From: Lichenifustis flavocetrariae
GTDB lineage: Bacteria; Pseudomonadota; Alphaproteobacteria; Rhizobiales; Beijerinckiaceae
DNA length: 64,000 nucleotides
NCBI RefSeq assembly: GCF_026130545.1
Contig: NZ_JAMOIM010000021.1
Coordinates: forward strand, 29,501 to 93,500
Direction: 5' to 3'
Within the stretch, counting starts at the first letter, position 1; the number at the start of each line of letters is the position of its first letter. A program made the translations under genes and the position numbers. The notes below the pieces were generated by a model. That model ran no database searches. It was given only the letters and a program-made list of their open reading frames with translations, and was not told the DNA's origin. Positions 9,806 through 19,621 of this stretch are shown one piece after another.

Positions 9806-11542
9806 TCAGTTCGACTGCCGGCGGAGGAACGCGGGAATCTCCAACTGGTCATCATCGGCGTGACGCGACACCGGAGCCTGTCGCCCGTGCTGGTCGATCG
9901 GCGCCACATGGCGAGCCACTCCGGCAGCCTGAGGCCGCTTCGCATAGTCCGCGTGGCTCGCCGCGGGCGGTGCCTGATGGTGTCCGTAGGTGTGCCCGGT
10001 CAATTGGGGCGGTGGAGCTTGCACCATGCCGTGCCCACGTCCCTGCGGCTGGGTCGGTTTCGACTGACCGGCTTCATCCTGCCTGCTCATACCGAAGGAG
10101 GCCAACCGCTCCAGCAGCGTGCGTCGCTTCGATTCGGCGGGGCTATTGTCGGCAGGCATCTCGCCACGCTGCGAACGGATCTGGTTCTGCACTGGAAGAG
10201 GAAGGTCCTCGACCTGCGGCATGCGTTGGCCGCGCTGCGGCATGACGGGCATCGGTGGCACGAAGGGTCCGTTCTCGGTGGCATCCGTGCGAGGCGCCGG
10301 AGCCGGCGCGGCAGGCGCGTAGACTGCGGGTTTCGGCTGGACAGCATGGATTTCGACGTCATTCGGCAAGGGAGGAGGCGGCGCGTAGTGGGCCTGCGGC
10401 GCGAGGTTATAGTGCTGCAGTTGCGCCGCGGCCTGCTCGTGATAGGCCGGATGCTCGGTCACCGGCGCGGGGGCAGGCGCCGGCAGTTCAACCTGGCGCG
10501 CCGCGGTCTGGGCCCGCAACCGCGACGCCACTTCGGCGATTCGCGACTCGGTTGCGCTGCCATCCTTGTTGTTCAGCGGCTGATCGATGCCCGTGGCCAC
10601 CACCGACACGCGCACGATGCCATCGAGGCTCGGCTCGAAAGTGGCGCCGAGGATGATGTTGGCGTCGTCATCGACTTCCTGGCGGATGCGGCTTGCGGCT
10701 TCGTCGACTTCATAGAGCGTGAGGTCGTTGCCACCCGTAATCGAGATGAGGAGGCCGCGTGCGCCCTTCATCGAGACTTCGTCGAGCAGCGGATTGGCGA
10801 TGGCGGCCTCGGCGGCCATGATGGCGCGCTTGTCGCCGGATGCCTCGCCGGTGCCCATCATGGCCTTGCCCATCTCGCGCATGATGGCGCGCACGTCGGC
10901 GAAATCGAGGTTGATGAGGCCTTCTTTCACCATCAGGTCTGTGATGCAGGCGACGCCCGAATAGAGCACCTGGTCGGCCATCGAGAAGGCATCCGCGAAG
11001 GTGGTCTTCTCGTTGGCGACGCGGAACAGGTTCTGGTTGGGAATCACGATCAGCGTGTCGACGGCCTTCTGCAGCTCGTTGATGCCGGCTTCCGCGACCC
11101 GCATGCGACGCTGGCCTTCAAACTGGAACGGTTTCGTCACGACGCCAACGGTTAGGATTCCCATATCCCGTGCGGTGCGGGCGATCACGGGTGCGGCTCC
11201 GGTTCCGGTGCCGCCGCCCATGCCGGCGGTCACGAAGCACATGTGGGCACCGGCGAGATGGTCGCGGATCTCTTCGATGGCCTCTTCGGCGGCGGCGCGG
11301 CCGACCTCCGGCTGCGAGCCGGCTCCGAGGCCTTCGGTGACCTGCAGACCCATCTGGATGATGCGCTCGGCGCGCGAACTCGTCAGCGCCTGGGCGTCGG
11401 TGTTCGCCACGATGAAGTCGACCCCGACGAGCCCCGACACGATCATGTTGTTGACCGCGTTGCCGCCGGCGCCGCCGATGCCGCACACCATGATGCGCGG
11501 CTTCAATTCCCGCAATCCGGGCACTTTCAGGTTGATGCTCAT
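9806..11542 (-). CDS. ftsZ: Cell division GTPase FtsZ with long C-terminal linker
   Basis: FtsZ is the tubulin-like GTPase that forms the division ring. The GTPase core occupies about residues 1-320 with the signature GGGTGTG at residues 109-115. It is followed by an unusually long linker of roughly 240 residues rich in Pro, Ala, Gln and His, and then the conserved C-terminal peptide [10 protein letters not shown] that binds FtsA. At 578 residues it is far longer than E. coli FtsZ (383) but similar in architecture to other Rhizobiales. The ATG at 11542 ([21 protein letters not shown]) is preferred over an upstream in-frame start at 11611. It is the last dcw gene, 124 bases after ftsA. Confidence 0.97.
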   Translation of the reverse strand: MSINLKVPGLRELKPRIMVCGIGGAGGNAVNNMIVSGLVGVDFIVANTDAQALTSSRAERIIQMGLQVTEGLGAGSQPEVGRAAAEEAIEEIRDHLAGAHMCFVTAGMGGGTGTGAAPVIARTARDMGILTVGVVTKPFQFEGQRRMRVAEAGINELQKAVDTLIVIPNQNLFRVANEKTTFADAFSMADQVLYSGVACITDLMVKEGLINLDFADVRAIMREMGKAMMGTGEASGDKRAIMAAEAAIANPLLDEVSMKGARGLLISITGGNDLTLYEVDEAASRIRQEVDDDANIILGATFEPSLDGIVRVSVVATGIDQPLNNKDGSATESRIAEVASRLRAQTAARQVELPAPAPAPVTEHPAYHEQAAAQLQHYNLAPQAHYAPPPPLPNDVEIHAVQPKPAVYAPAAPAPAPRTDATENGPFVPPMPVMPQRGQRMPQVEDLPLPVQNQIRSQRGEMPADNSPAESKRRTLLERLASFGMSRQDEAGQSKPTQPQGRGHGMVQAPPPQLTGHTYGHHQAPPAASHADYAKRPQAAGVARHVAPIDQHGRQAPVSRHADDDQLEIPAFLRRQSN

Positions 11543-11666
11543 CGTTGGCCTCTCGTCAACTCGCCGGCCAGTCCGCTCTGGCCAATGGATCCGCAGTGAT
11601 GTGCCGGGCATCGTGCCCGGGATGGCTTGCCTTGGGCTGACCCCGGAGGGGAAGTCGTGCGCATGG

Positions 11667-12968
11667 TCAGAAATTGTCCTTCAGCCAGCGGCCGACACGG
11701 CCCATGTACCCGTCGGTGCCGGTCGCCTGTTGGACGACCGCACCGCGTGGCTCGAAATGCTCCACGCCAGCAAACTGGGGGTAGATCAGAAGTCCCACGG
11801 CTGCCGTAAAAGCTGGATTCTTTGCTGATTCGGGCAATCCTTGAATCCCCAAGGGCCGCCCGATGCGCACATGCGGCGAAATAATCCGTCGTGCGACTTC
11901 TGCGACACCGGTCAGCTGGCTCGCACCGCCGGTCAGGATGACGCGGCGCCCCTGCATCGCGTAGCCGGCCGATTGCAATCGGTCGCGCACCAGTTCCAGG
12001 ATTTCCTCGATGCGAGGCCTGACGATGCGCACGAGCTGCGATTTCGGCACATGGTTGGAGTGGTCCGCATCGTCGCCGACCTGGGTGACCGAGATGATCT
12101 CGCGATCGTCCGAGGTCGCGGCGATCGCGGTGCCGTGCAGGGTTTTCAAACGTTCGGCGTCGCTCATCCGCGTCGTGAGGCCGCGTGCGATGTCGAGTGT
12201 CACGTGATTGCCGCCGACCGCAAAGGCATCGACGTGGGTGAGGTTGCCGCCCTCGAAGACACCGGTCGAGGTGGTGCCGCCGCCCATGTCGATCAACGTC
12301 GCGCCGATCTCCGCCTCATCGTCGACCAGAGCCGAGAGGCCGCCCGCGTAAGGCGTCGCCACGATGGCCTCGATTGAGAGATGGCAGCGCTCGATGGCCA
12401 GCATCAGGTTGCGCACCGCGGCGGCATCACAGCCGAGTACGTGCATGTCGGCCCCGAGCTCGTCACCGATCATGCCCTTTGGGTCGCGGATGCCGCGCGT
12501 CCTGTCGAGCGAGAAACCAGTCGGAAGCGAATGCAGGACCGCACGACCCTGGCGGGCCGTGGTGGCCGAAGCCGCTTCGAGCACACGGCCGACATCGTAA
12601 TCCGACACCGCCTTGCCGCCGATCCCGATCTTGGCCGTATAATGCTGGGAAGACAGCCGCCCGCCCGTGGCATTGACCACGACGCTCGAAACTTCGACCC
12701 CTGCCATCCGCTCGGCTGCGTCGACGGCCAACCGGATCGCTTTCTCGGCCTCATCCATGTCGACGACGGCGCCGCCCTTGATGCCGCGCGAGCGTTGGTG
12801 GCCGATGCCGAGGATGCGGCAGCGGTGGGTTCGTCCCCGAAGCATGTCGGAGGCTTCCATCGGCGCCAGCCGCGCGATCAGGCAAACGATCTTGGACGAA
12901 CCGATGTCAAGCACGCAGAGGATCGTGCTCTTGCGGGCCGAGATCGGACGCATCCGCCGAGGCATCAT
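11667..12968 (-). CDS. ftsA: Cell division protein FtsA (actin-like)
   Basis: FtsA is an actin-fold ATPase that tethers FtsZ filaments to the inner membrane and recruits later divisome proteins. The 433-residue protein has the N-terminal phosphate-binding segment [15 protein letters not shown], the [20 protein letters not shown] segment and the [12 protein letters not shown] segment typical of the actin/Hsp70 superfamily. The extreme C-terminus ([10 protein letters not shown]) is the amphipathic membrane-targeting helix expected for FtsA. Its ATG overlaps the ftsQ stop by four bases (ATGA at 12965-12968), indicating coupled translation. Confidence 0.96.
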   Translation of the reverse strand: MMPRRMRPISARKSTILCVLDIGSSKIVCLIARLAPMEASDMLRGRTHRCRILGIGHQRSRGIKGGAVVDMDEAEKAIRLAVDAAERMAGVEVSSVVVNATGGRLSSQHYTAKIGIGGKAVSDYDVGRVLEAASATTARQGRAVLHSLPTGFSLDRTRGIRDPKGMIGDELGADMHVLGCDAAAVRNLMLAIERCHLSIEAIVATPYAGGLSALVDDEAEIGATLIDMGGGTTSTGVFEGGNLTHVDAFAVGGNHVTLDIARGLTTRMSDAERLKTLHGTAIAATSDDREIISVTQVGDDADHSNHVPKSQLVRIVRPRIEEILELVRDRLQSAGYAMQGRRVILTGGASQLTGVAEVARRIISPHVRIGRPLGIQGLPESAKNPAFTAAVGLLIYPQFAGVEHFEPRGAVVQQATGTDGYMGRVGRWLKDNF

Positions 12969-13933
12969 TCTGTCATGGCTTTCTTGGGTCGCTTGGCCAG
13001 CATGGCGGCGCGGGCCGCGGCGGCATCTTCCGAGAGACGTGCCGTGATCCGGCCGGGCAGGCGCAGATCCAGGGTCAGCACGTCCTTGTCGAGAAGCTTC
13101 GCCTCACGTTCCAGACTGGCGAATTGGGCGAGGGCGCCCTTCGGGTCGACCTCCGGCAGCATCAATTCGACCCCGGTGTCCATCTGCAGCGTCCAGCGCC
13201 GCTCACCCACATACACGCCCGCCTTGATCCGATCGCGCAGGTCGCCGGCCGCGTCGATCAGATCGGTGAATTCCTTGAGGTGCTCGTTGGCCGCGGGGCC
13301 GACGATGAACGGCAGCGCGTTGAAGCGGGCATCATGCACTTCATCGATCGCGACGCCGTCGGCGGCCACGACCGAGAGCTGCCCGTTCTTCTGCCAGATG
13401 GCGGCGGCCTTGCGTTCCGTGATGTCGAAATAGAGGCTGTTGGGGAAGAGCTTGCGCACCGCGACGTCGCGCACGAGCGGCACCGCCTCAAGACGGTTGC
13501 GAACCTCAGCGGCGTTGAGCAGGAGAAGGGAATTCCGCTCGCTGACGCCCGAGGCGTCGAGCACTTCCTGGCGGTTCAACTGATCGATGCCGGAGATCGT
13601 CACCGTGTCGATCTCGAACCCGGCGAGGCGTGCCGCGATATCGGCGGGCGTGCCGTAGTGGCTGACGAAGGCGTCATACTCGCCACCGACGCGAGCTCCG
13701 TACAGGGCGCTCGACGCCAGGACGCCGATCACGAAGGCCATGGCGGGCCAATGCCGCGACAAAGCCCGTTCCGTGAAGCGGGGCTCGCGGAAACGACCGG
13801 CGGGTCGCGCCTGAGTCCGGTCGGTTTTGCCGAGAAACGCGAAGGCCGGAAGGCGCAAGCGTCCGGGAGGGTCGACGAGGAGCAGGCTCCCCGCGACACC
13901 TACCGATCCAACGAGGCGTCCTCCACCATCCAT
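12965..13933 (-). CDS. ftsQ: Cell division protein FtsQ
   Basis: FtsQ is a bitopic inner-membrane protein that links early and late divisome components. The 322-residue product has a basic cytoplasmic N-region, one membrane segment near residues 64-80 (WPAMAFVIGVLASSALYG), a POTRA domain beginning around FEIDTVTISGIDQLNRQEVL and the FtsQ beta domain (SLYFDITERKAAAIW). Its predicted start lies 34 bases inside ddl, and its stop overlaps the ftsA start. A slightly later start is possible; the first residues are poorly constrained because this region varies within the family. Confidence 0.93.
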   Translation of the reverse strand: MDGGGRLVGSVGVAGSLLLVDPPGRLRLPAFAFLGKTDRTQARPAGRFREPRFTERALSRHWPAMAFVIGVLASSALYGARVGGEYDAFVSHYGTPADIAARLAGFEIDTVTISGIDQLNRQEVLDASGVSERNSLLLLNAAEVRNRLEAVPLVRDVAVRKLFPNSLYFDITERKAAAIWQKNGQLSVVAADGVAIDEVHDARFNALPFIVGPAANEHLKEFTDLIDAAGDLRDRIKAGVYVGERRWTLQMDTGVELMLPEVDPKGALAQFASLEREAKLLDKDVLTLDLRLPGRITARLSEDAAAARAAMLAKRPKKAMTE

Positions 13934-14823
13934 CTGACCAACCCACCGAACGAGAACCCGGCATGCGCCGCGAGTTCGGGCACGAGTGACGTTTCCGTCA
14001 TGCCGGGCTGCGTGTTGACTTCCAAGACGATGAGCTCGCCGGTCCCACCCGGCGTGTCGTCATATCGGAGGTCGGTGCGGCTTACGCCGCGGCATCCCAG
14101 CGCTCGATGCGCCTTCAGTGCCAACTCTTGGACATTTTGGTAAATATTTCCTTTAAGTTTAGCCGGGAGAACATGGACCGAGCCGCCCTGTGCATATTTG
14201 GCGTCGTAGTCGTAGAAGCTCGCGTGGGACGCCAGAATATCGATAACGTCCAACACCTTATCGCCCATCACGGCACACGTGAGCTCGCGTCCTGCGATGA
14301 ATTTTTCGGCCAGAATGGTGTCGCCGTAGGCCCAGTCAGGTCTTAATAATTCCTGAGGAGGATGGCTGCGGTCCTTCTGGACGATGATGACACCCACGGA
14401 TGAGCCCTCGTTCACGGGCTTCAGGACGTAGGGCGGGGCGAGCGCATGCTCGCGGGCTGCGGCAAAGCGGCTCACCGTCAGACCGTGGGCGACCGGGACG
14501 CCGGCCGCCGCCATGATGACCTTCGCCTTGTCCTTCTGCATCGCCAGCGCCGAGGCAAGCACGCCCGAATGCGTGTAGGGGATGCGCAACACTTCGAGGA
14601 TGCCTTGGATCGTCCCGTCTTCACCGACCCGCCCATGCAGCGCGTTGAAGGCGACATCCGGCTTGAGGTCGGTCAAGACGTCGCCGATCGAGCGGTCGAC
14701 ATCGATCCTCGTGACGCGATAGCCCTCGCCCTCAAGCGCATTGGCGCAAGCCGCGCCGGACCGGAGCGACACCTCCCGCTCGGCCGACCAGCCACCGAGC
14801 AGGACAGCAACGTGTTTCGTCAT
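13900..14823 (-). CDS. ddl: D-alanine-D-alanine ligase
   Basis: Ddl joins two D-alanines with ATP to make the dipeptide that MurF adds to the cell-wall precursor. The 307-residue ATP-grasp protein shows the N-terminal VAVLLGGWSAEREVSLRSG, the central YVLKPVNEGSSVGV strand and the C-terminal SRTDLRYDD and LEVNTQPGMTETSLVPE segments that hold the metal ligands. Two short stretches (about 14130-14165 and 14335-14355) use unusually AT-rich codons compared with the rest of the cluster. It follows murB after a 214-base gap containing a palindromic repeat, and overlaps the start of ftsQ. Confidence 0.97.
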   Translation of the reverse strand: MTKHVAVLLGGWSAEREVSLRSGAACANALEGEGYRVTRIDVDRSIGDVLTDLKPDVAFNALHGRVGEDGTIQGILEVLRIPYTHSGVLASALAMQKDKAKVIMAAAGVPVAHGLTVSRFAAAREHALAPPYVLKPVNEGSSVGVIIVQKDRSHPPQELLRPDWAYGDTILAEKFIAGRELTCAVMGDKVLDVIDILASHASFYDYDAKYAQGGSVHVLPAKLKGNIYQNVQELALKAHRALGCRGVSRTDLRYDDTPGGTGELIVLEVNTQPGMTETSLVPELAAHAGFSFGGLVRWMVEDASLDR

Positions 14824-14870
14824 GATGTGCTCTTGCGGTTGGGGACTAAAATTGATGATGGGCCTTTTGA

Positions 14871-15001
14871 CTCCTTCCCCCGCGTGAGCGGGAGAAGGTG
14901 CCCGGCAGGGCGGATGAGGGGATTCTTGGCGCCGCGTTTCCCCTCATCCGACCCTCGCTGACGCGAGGGCCACCTTCTCCCGTGCACACGGGCGAAGGGG
15001 A
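14871..15001. repeat. Large intergenic palindrome of the rhizobial REP-like type
   Basis: The murB-ddl gap holds an imperfect inverted repeat of about 130 bases. The inner arms GGATGAGGGG (14912-14921) and its complement (14940-14949) flank an 18-base loop, and farther out GGGAGAAGGTG (14890-14900) pairs with its complement at 14971-14981; each arm also carries a small internal palindrome. The combination of a CCCCTCATCC motif with an ACCTTCTCCC motif is characteristic of abundant palindromic intergenic repeats in rhizobial and related genomes. As RNA it would fold into a long hairpin in the middle of the dcw transcript. Family membership is inferred from the motif pair, not from a search. 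Confidence 0.7.
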
Positions 15002-15037
15002 GGCGCGTTGGTAAGCAGGGGGACGAATACCAAAAGC

Positions 15038-15952
15038 TCATGCGATTCCGATCCGACGGATCTCCCACCTGAGCTCGATGCCGCTTGTCTCTCTCACCCG
15101 TCGTCGCACCTCTTCGCCGAGTCCTTCGATGTCGGCCGAGGTCGCGGCGCCGCGATTGATCAGGAAATTGGTGTGCATCGGCGACACCTGGGCGTCGCCG
15201 CGCGTGAGGCCGCGGCAGCCCGCCTGGTCGATCAGCTTCCAGGCCGAATGGCCGGGGGGATTGGCGAAGGTCGAGCCGCCGGTCTTTTCGCGGATCGGCT
15301 GCGACGCCTCGCGAGCGGCCGTGACCTTGTTCATCTCGGCCTGGATCGCCTCGGCATCGCCGTGGCGGCCTTGCAGAAGAACATGGGTGAAAATCACGTC
15401 GGGCGACACGGCGCAATGCCGGTACGAGAAGCCCATGTCGTCGCGCGAATAGGTCCGAGGCCCGCCGCTCCGGTCAACCCCGTGTGCCTCGACCAGAATG
15501 GCGGCCATGTCACCGCCGTGCGCGCCGGCGTTGGTCGGCAAGGCGCCGCCGATCGACCCGGGAATGCCGCGGAGGAACGCGAAGCCGTCGATCTCTGCGT
15601 CGGCGGCCGCGCGTGCCACCTTGACGTCGGGAGCCGCGGCACCCGCGCGGATGTGGGTGCCATCGACGTGGATTTCAGAAAAGCCCTTGCCAAGCCGGAC
15701 CACAAGGCCTGGGACACCTCCGTCGCGCACGATCAGATTCGAACCGAGCCCGATCACCGTGACCGGGATCTCCCGTGGAACAGCGGCCAAAACGGTGGCG
15801 AGATCGTCCTGGTCGGCCGGAGTAAAAAGTGCCTCGGCCGACCCGCCTGTCTTGAACCAGGTGAACGGCGCGAGCGGCGCCGCGCCCACGAGCGCGCCAC
15901 GCAGGCCCGGCACGGCCCGTCGCAGATCGCCCGCGAGGTCGCGCGTGGTCAT
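15038..15952 (-). CDS. murB: UDP-N-acetylenolpyruvoylglucosamine reductase
   Basis: MurB is the FAD enzyme that reduces UDP-GlcNAc-enolpyruvate to UDP-MurNAc. The 304-residue protein has the FAD-binding segments [26 protein letters not shown] and [20 protein letters not shown], the last typical of the family, and the C-terminal catalytic-region segment [18 protein letters not shown]. Presence of the NPP-type segment with Ser-Thr-Phe indicates a type I-like enzyme. The start at 15952 overlaps the murC stop (ATGA at 15949-15952); an upstream in-frame start at 16018 would lie wholly inside murC and is not favoured. Confidence 0.96.
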   Translation of the reverse strand: MTTRDLAGDLRRAVPGLRGALVGAAPLAPFTWFKTGGSAEALFTPADQDDLATVLAAVPREIPVTVIGLGSNLIVRDGGVPGLVVRLGKGFSEIHVDGTHIRAGAAAPDVKVARAAADAEIDGFAFLRGIPGSIGGALPTNAGAHGGDMAAILVEAHGVDRSGGPRTYSRDDMGFSYRHCAVSPDVIFTHVLLQGRHGDAEAIQAEMNKVTAAREASQPIREKTGGSTFANPPGHSAWKLIDQAGCRGLTRGDAQVSPMHTNFLINRGAATSADIEGLGEEVRRRVRETSGIELRWEIRRIGIA

Positions 15953-17352
15953 ACGGCCGCCGCCAGCTGCTCCGGCAAGGCATAGGCCCATTGGGTGATG
16001 TTGCCGGCTCCGAGGCACACGACATAGTCCCCGGGTTTGGCCAGATCCTTCACGAGGCCCGGGAGGTCCGCGGCCGAGGCCAGCGCCTGGACGGCTCGGT
16101 GCCCGTGCGCCTTGATGGCGGCCACGAGATGGTCTTTGTCGATGCCTTCGATCGGCTGCTCGCCTGCCGCGTAGACATCGGCGACGATCACGGCATCGGC
16201 GTCGTTGAAACAGGTCGAGAAGTCACCGAACAGCGATTGCAAACGGCTGTAACGGTGCGGCTGCACGATCGCGATGACCTGGTTCTTGGTCGAGGCGCGT
16301 GCCGCGCGCAGCACGGCCGCGATCTCGACCGGATGGTGGCCGTAATCGTCGAAGATGGCCGCGCCGTTCCATTCGCCCGTGCGGGTGAACCGCCGCTTGA
16401 CGCCGCCGAAGGACGCGAGGGCCTTGCGAATGGCATCGACCGGCATCTTGAGCTGATAGGCGACCGCGATGGCCGCGGTGGCATTCAGGGCATTGTGGTG
16501 CCCTGGCATCGGCATGAGGACGTTTTCGAGATAGGTGGCCGCACTCGTGGCCCGGTCGCGGATGAGCACGTTGAAGCGCGATACGCCACCTTCGAGGTTG
16601 ACATCGAGCAGACGCACGTCGGCCTGCGGATTTTCGCCGTAGGTGATGACCCGGCGATCCTCGATCCGGCCGACGAGCTCTTGCACCGTGGGGTGGTCAA
16701 GGCACATGACCGCGAAGCCATAGAACGGCAGGTTCTCGACCAGGGTGAAGAAGGCGTCCTTGATGGCGTCGAAGGTCTTGAAGTGGTCGAGGTGCTCGGG
16801 ATCGATGTTGGTGATGATCGCGACATCGGCCGGAAGTTTCAGGAAGGTGCCGTCGCTCTCGTCGGCCTCGACCACCATCCAGTCGCCTTCGCCGAGGCGC
16901 GCATTGGTGCCGTAGGCATTGATGATGCCGCCGTTGATCACGGTCGGGTCGAAGCCGCCGGCGTCGAGCAGGGTGGCGACGAGCGAGGTGGTCGTGGTCT
17001 TGCCATGCGTCCCCGCGATGGCGACGCACTGCTTCAGCCGCATCAGTTCGGCCAGCATCTCGGCACGGCGCACCACCGGGAGACGCTTCTCACGCGCGGC
17101 GATGAGCTCGGGATTGTCGCGCTTGATGGCGGTGGAGACGACCACGACTTCGGCTTCGCCAAGGTTCTCGGCCTGATGGCCGACGAAGCAGGTGACGCCC
17201 TTGTCGCGCAACCGCTTGAGGTTCGCGCCTTCTGCCGCATCCGATCCCTGGACGCGATAACCCTGGTTCGCCAGGACTTCGGCAATGCCCGACATGCCGA
17301 TGCCGCCGATGCCGACGAAATGAATGGGGCCGAGCTCGCGCGGCAGCTTCAT
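15949..17352 (-). CDS. murC: UDP-N-acetylmuramate-L-alanine ligase
   Basis: MurC adds L-alanine to UDP-MurNAc, the first amino acid of the stem peptide. The 467-residue Mur ligase has the Rossmann-like N-terminus [17 protein letters not shown], the ATP-binding loop GTHGKTT at residues 114-120, the middle-domain segment [10 protein letters not shown] and the C-terminal [10 protein letters not shown] motif. Both ends are coupled: its ATG overlaps the murG stop (17349-17352) and its stop overlaps the murB start. Confidence 0.97.
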   Translation of the reverse strand: MKLPRELGPIHFVGIGGIGMSGIAEVLANQGYRVQGSDAAEGANLKRLRDKGVTCFVGHQAENLGEAEVVVVSTAIKRDNPELIAAREKRLPVVRRAEMLAELMRLKQCVAIAGTHGKTTTTSLVATLLDAGGFDPTVINGGIINAYGTNARLGEGDWMVVEADESDGTFLKLPADVAIITNIDPEHLDHFKTFDAIKDAFFTLVENLPFYGFAVMCLDHPTVQELVGRIEDRRVITYGENPQADVRLLDVNLEGGVSRFNVLIRDRATSAATYLENVLMPMPGHHNALNATAAIAVAYQLKMPVDAIRKALASFGGVKRRFTRTGEWNGAAIFDDYGHHPVEIAAVLRAARASTKNQVIAIVQPHRYSRLQSLFGDFSTCFNDADAVIVADVYAAGEQPIEGIDKDHLVAAIKAHGHRAVQALASAADLPGLVKDLAKPGDYVVCLGAGNITQWAYALPEQLAAAV

Positions 17353-18482
17353 GGACGTGTCTCCTGCAATTCGATCGCGTCCTTTGCCAGAAGCATGACG
17401 AGATCGGCAAGCCGCTCGGCGCCGCGCGGCTCCCCGACCCGACGGGCAGCCGCGCCGCGCTCGGGCAGGTGACTTGGGTCGGCCAGGCAGCGTTGAAGTT
17501 CGTCGGCGAGGAGCTTCGGGGTGAAATCCTTCTGCGGAACCACGGCCGCTGCCCCGATATCGCCCAGGATGGCCGCATTGGCGGCCTGATCTTGGTCGAG
17601 CGCGCCGGGCAGGGGAATCAGGATCGACGGGCGACCGATGATGGCGAGCTCGCTGACTGTCGAGGCGCCGGAGCGGCCAATGACGAGATGGGCTTCGGCG
17701 ATCCGTTCGGGCAGATTGGCGAAGAAGGGCGCGACTTCGGCTGCGATACCGGCGTTCTCATAAGCGCCGCGAACCCGTGTCTCGTCCTCACCACGGGCCT
17801 GCTGGACCACGCGCAGCCGGGCGCGGAGATCGGCGGGGAGCGACACCAGTGCGGGCGGGACGACATCGGCCATGACGCGGGCGCCTTGGGAGCCGCCGGT
17901 GACGAGGAGGCGGAGGAGCCCGTCTTCCAGTGGCGGATAGGGAAGTTCGGCGGCGGCCAGCACGGCGGGACGGATGGGGTTGCCGGTATGGGTGGTCTTG
18001 GCGGTGATCTCCGGGCCAGCCTTGCCAAGGTGTGGAAAGCCGGTCGCGATCTGGGTGGCCCGGCGCGCCAGAAAGCGGTTGGCGCGTCCCATCACGGCAT
18101 TCTGCTCATGCAGCAGCACCGGCACGCGGCGCCAGGATGCCGCCACGAGGGGCGGCACCGTGGGATAACCGCCGAAGCCGACCACGACGCGGGGCCGAAT
18201 GGTACCGAGCAGGCGCCAGGCTTTCAGAGTCCCGAGGCCAAGTTGCAGGCTGGCCTTGGCCTTGGTGAGAACGGACCGGCCTGATGGCGTCGCAGACGGC
18301 ACTGCATGGACCGCACGCGCCGGGAAGGACCCCGCATAGGCAAGGGCGCGCGTGTCGGTCATCAGTTCCACGGCAAGCCCGCGTGCCGACAGCGCGCGCG
18401 CGAGCGCTTCGGCCGGGAAGAGATGCCCGCCCGTGCCTCCGGCTGCGAGGAGGATCGGCCTGTCGCGATCGGGCACCCTCAT
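17349..18482 (-). CDS. murG: Lipid II synthase, UDP-GlcNAc transferase MurG
   Basis: MurG is a peripheral membrane glycosyltransferase (GT-B fold) that adds GlcNAc to lipid I to form lipid II. The 377-residue protein begins with the glycine-rich loop [18 protein letters not shown] and carries [13 protein letters not shown] and the [17 protein letters not shown] loop of the second domain, as well as [20 protein letters not shown], the UDP-GlcNAc-binding region. It overlaps ftsW and murC by four bases each. Confidence 0.97.
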   Translation of the reverse strand: MRVPDRDRPILLAAGGTGGHLFPAEALARALSARGLAVELMTDTRALAYAGSFPARAVHAVPSATPSGRSVLTKAKASLQLGLGTLKAWRLLGTIRPRVVVGFGGYPTVPPLVAASWRRVPVLLHEQNAVMGRANRFLARRATQIATGFPHLGKAGPEITAKTTHTGNPIRPAVLAAAELPYPPLEDGLLRLLVTGGSQGARVMADVVPPALVSLPADLRARLRVVQQARGEDETRVRGAYENAGIAAEVAPFFANLPERIAEAHLVIGRSGASTVSELAIIGRPSILIPLPGALDQDQAANAAILGDIGAAAVVPQKDFTPKLLADELQRCLADPSHLPERGAAARRVGEPRGAERLADLVMLLAKDAIELQETRP

Positions 18483-19621
18483 GCGCGCTGCGGTTTCAGC
18501 GGAATGTCGGTCAAGGCCGCGCGCGGTCGCTTTCGCGTGACCGCGATGAGAAAGCCCATGCCGAGCGCGAGCGAGATCACGGAAGATCCGCCATAAGAGA
18601 TGAAGGGAAGCGTCATGCCCTTCGCGGGCATCAGGCGCAGGTTCACCGCCATGTTGATGCAGCTCTGCACGCCGAACAGGATCACAAGGCCGGCGGCCGC
18701 AAAGCGGCAGAATGGGTCGGGGTTGCGCCCGGCAAGCGTCAATCCGCGCAGCACCACGAAGGCGAAGACGCCGGCGAGCAGCATGCAGGCCACGAGACCG
18801 AACTCCTCGCCCGTCACGGCGAAGACAAAATCCGTGTGGGCATCGGGCAGAATGCGCTTGAACGTGCCTTCGCCGGGGCCGACCCCGAACCAGGAGCCGT
18901 TGACGAAACTATCGACCGCCGTGTCGACCTGAAATGTGTCGGTGGCACCTGGGCCATTGCTCGGGTCGATGAAGTGGAGGATGCGGCTGCGCACATGCGG
19001 AACGAGCTTGTAGGCCAGAAACACGCCCGACATTCCAGCGCCGCCGATGCCGCCCACCCAGAACCAATGCAACCCGGCCATGAAGAACAGGCACGCCCAG
19101 ACCAGCGAGACCAGCATGGTCTGCCCGAAATCCGGCTGCAGGATGAGTGGCACGATGGTGACGGGCAGCAGCAGGACCGCAAGTGTGTTGCCCGGAACGT
19201 CACGCCGCTTGGCGCCTTCCGAAAAGGCCCAGGCAGCCAGGATCACGAAGGCAGGCTTCACGAATTCGGAAGGCTGAACGCCGAAGATCCAGCGCTTCGA
19301 TCCCTTCACCTCATGGCCGAACAGCAGGGCGACGACGATGAGGCCCATGCCGAGCACGAAGGTCAGAAGGGCCGCCCGGCGCACATCGCGCGGCGACAGG
19401 AACGAGGTCGCGAGCAACACCAGCATGGCCGGAATAAGAAACGCCACTTGGTGGTTGACGAAATGGAAGGTCGAGAGACCGATTCGCTCGGCGACAGCGG
19501 GGCTCGCAGCCAGGCCCAGCACGATGCCGAGAATCATCAGCAGCCCCATCGCGGCCAACAACATATGGTCGATGGTCCACCACCAGCGCGAGAAGGTCGA
19601 CCGTTCGGCACGCGAGATCAT
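18479..19621 (-). CDS. ftsW: Peptidoglycan polymerase FtsW (SEDS family)
   Basis: FtsW is the septal SEDS glycosyltransferase that polymerises lipid II together with FtsI. The 380-residue polytopic protein has about ten hydrophobic segments and family motifs including HEVKGSKRWIFG, LQPDFGQTMLV, the extracellular loop GVGPGEGTFKRILPDAHTDF with its conserved acidic residue, and MPAKGMTLPFISYGGSS near the C-terminus. The ATG at 19621 overlaps the murD stop (19618-19621); an upstream start at 19711 would extend 30 residues into murD and is rejected. Confidence 0.96.
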   Translation of the reverse strand: MISRAERSTFSRWWWTIDHMLLAAMGLLMILGIVLGLAASPAVAERIGLSTFHFVNHQVAFLIPAMLVLLATSFLSPRDVRRAALLTFVLGMGLIVVALLFGHEVKGSKRWIFGVQPSEFVKPAFVILAAWAFSEGAKRRDVPGNTLAVLLLPVTIVPLILQPDFGQTMLVSLVWACLFFMAGLHWFWVGGIGGAGMSGVFLAYKLVPHVRSRILHFIDPSNGPGATDTFQVDTAVDSFVNGSWFGVGPGEGTFKRILPDAHTDFVFAVTGEEFGLVACMLLAGVFAFVVLRGLTLAGRNPDPFCRFAAAGLVILFGVQSCINMAVNLRLMPAKGMTLPFISYGGSSVISLALGMGFLIAVTRKRPRAALTDIPLKPQRA

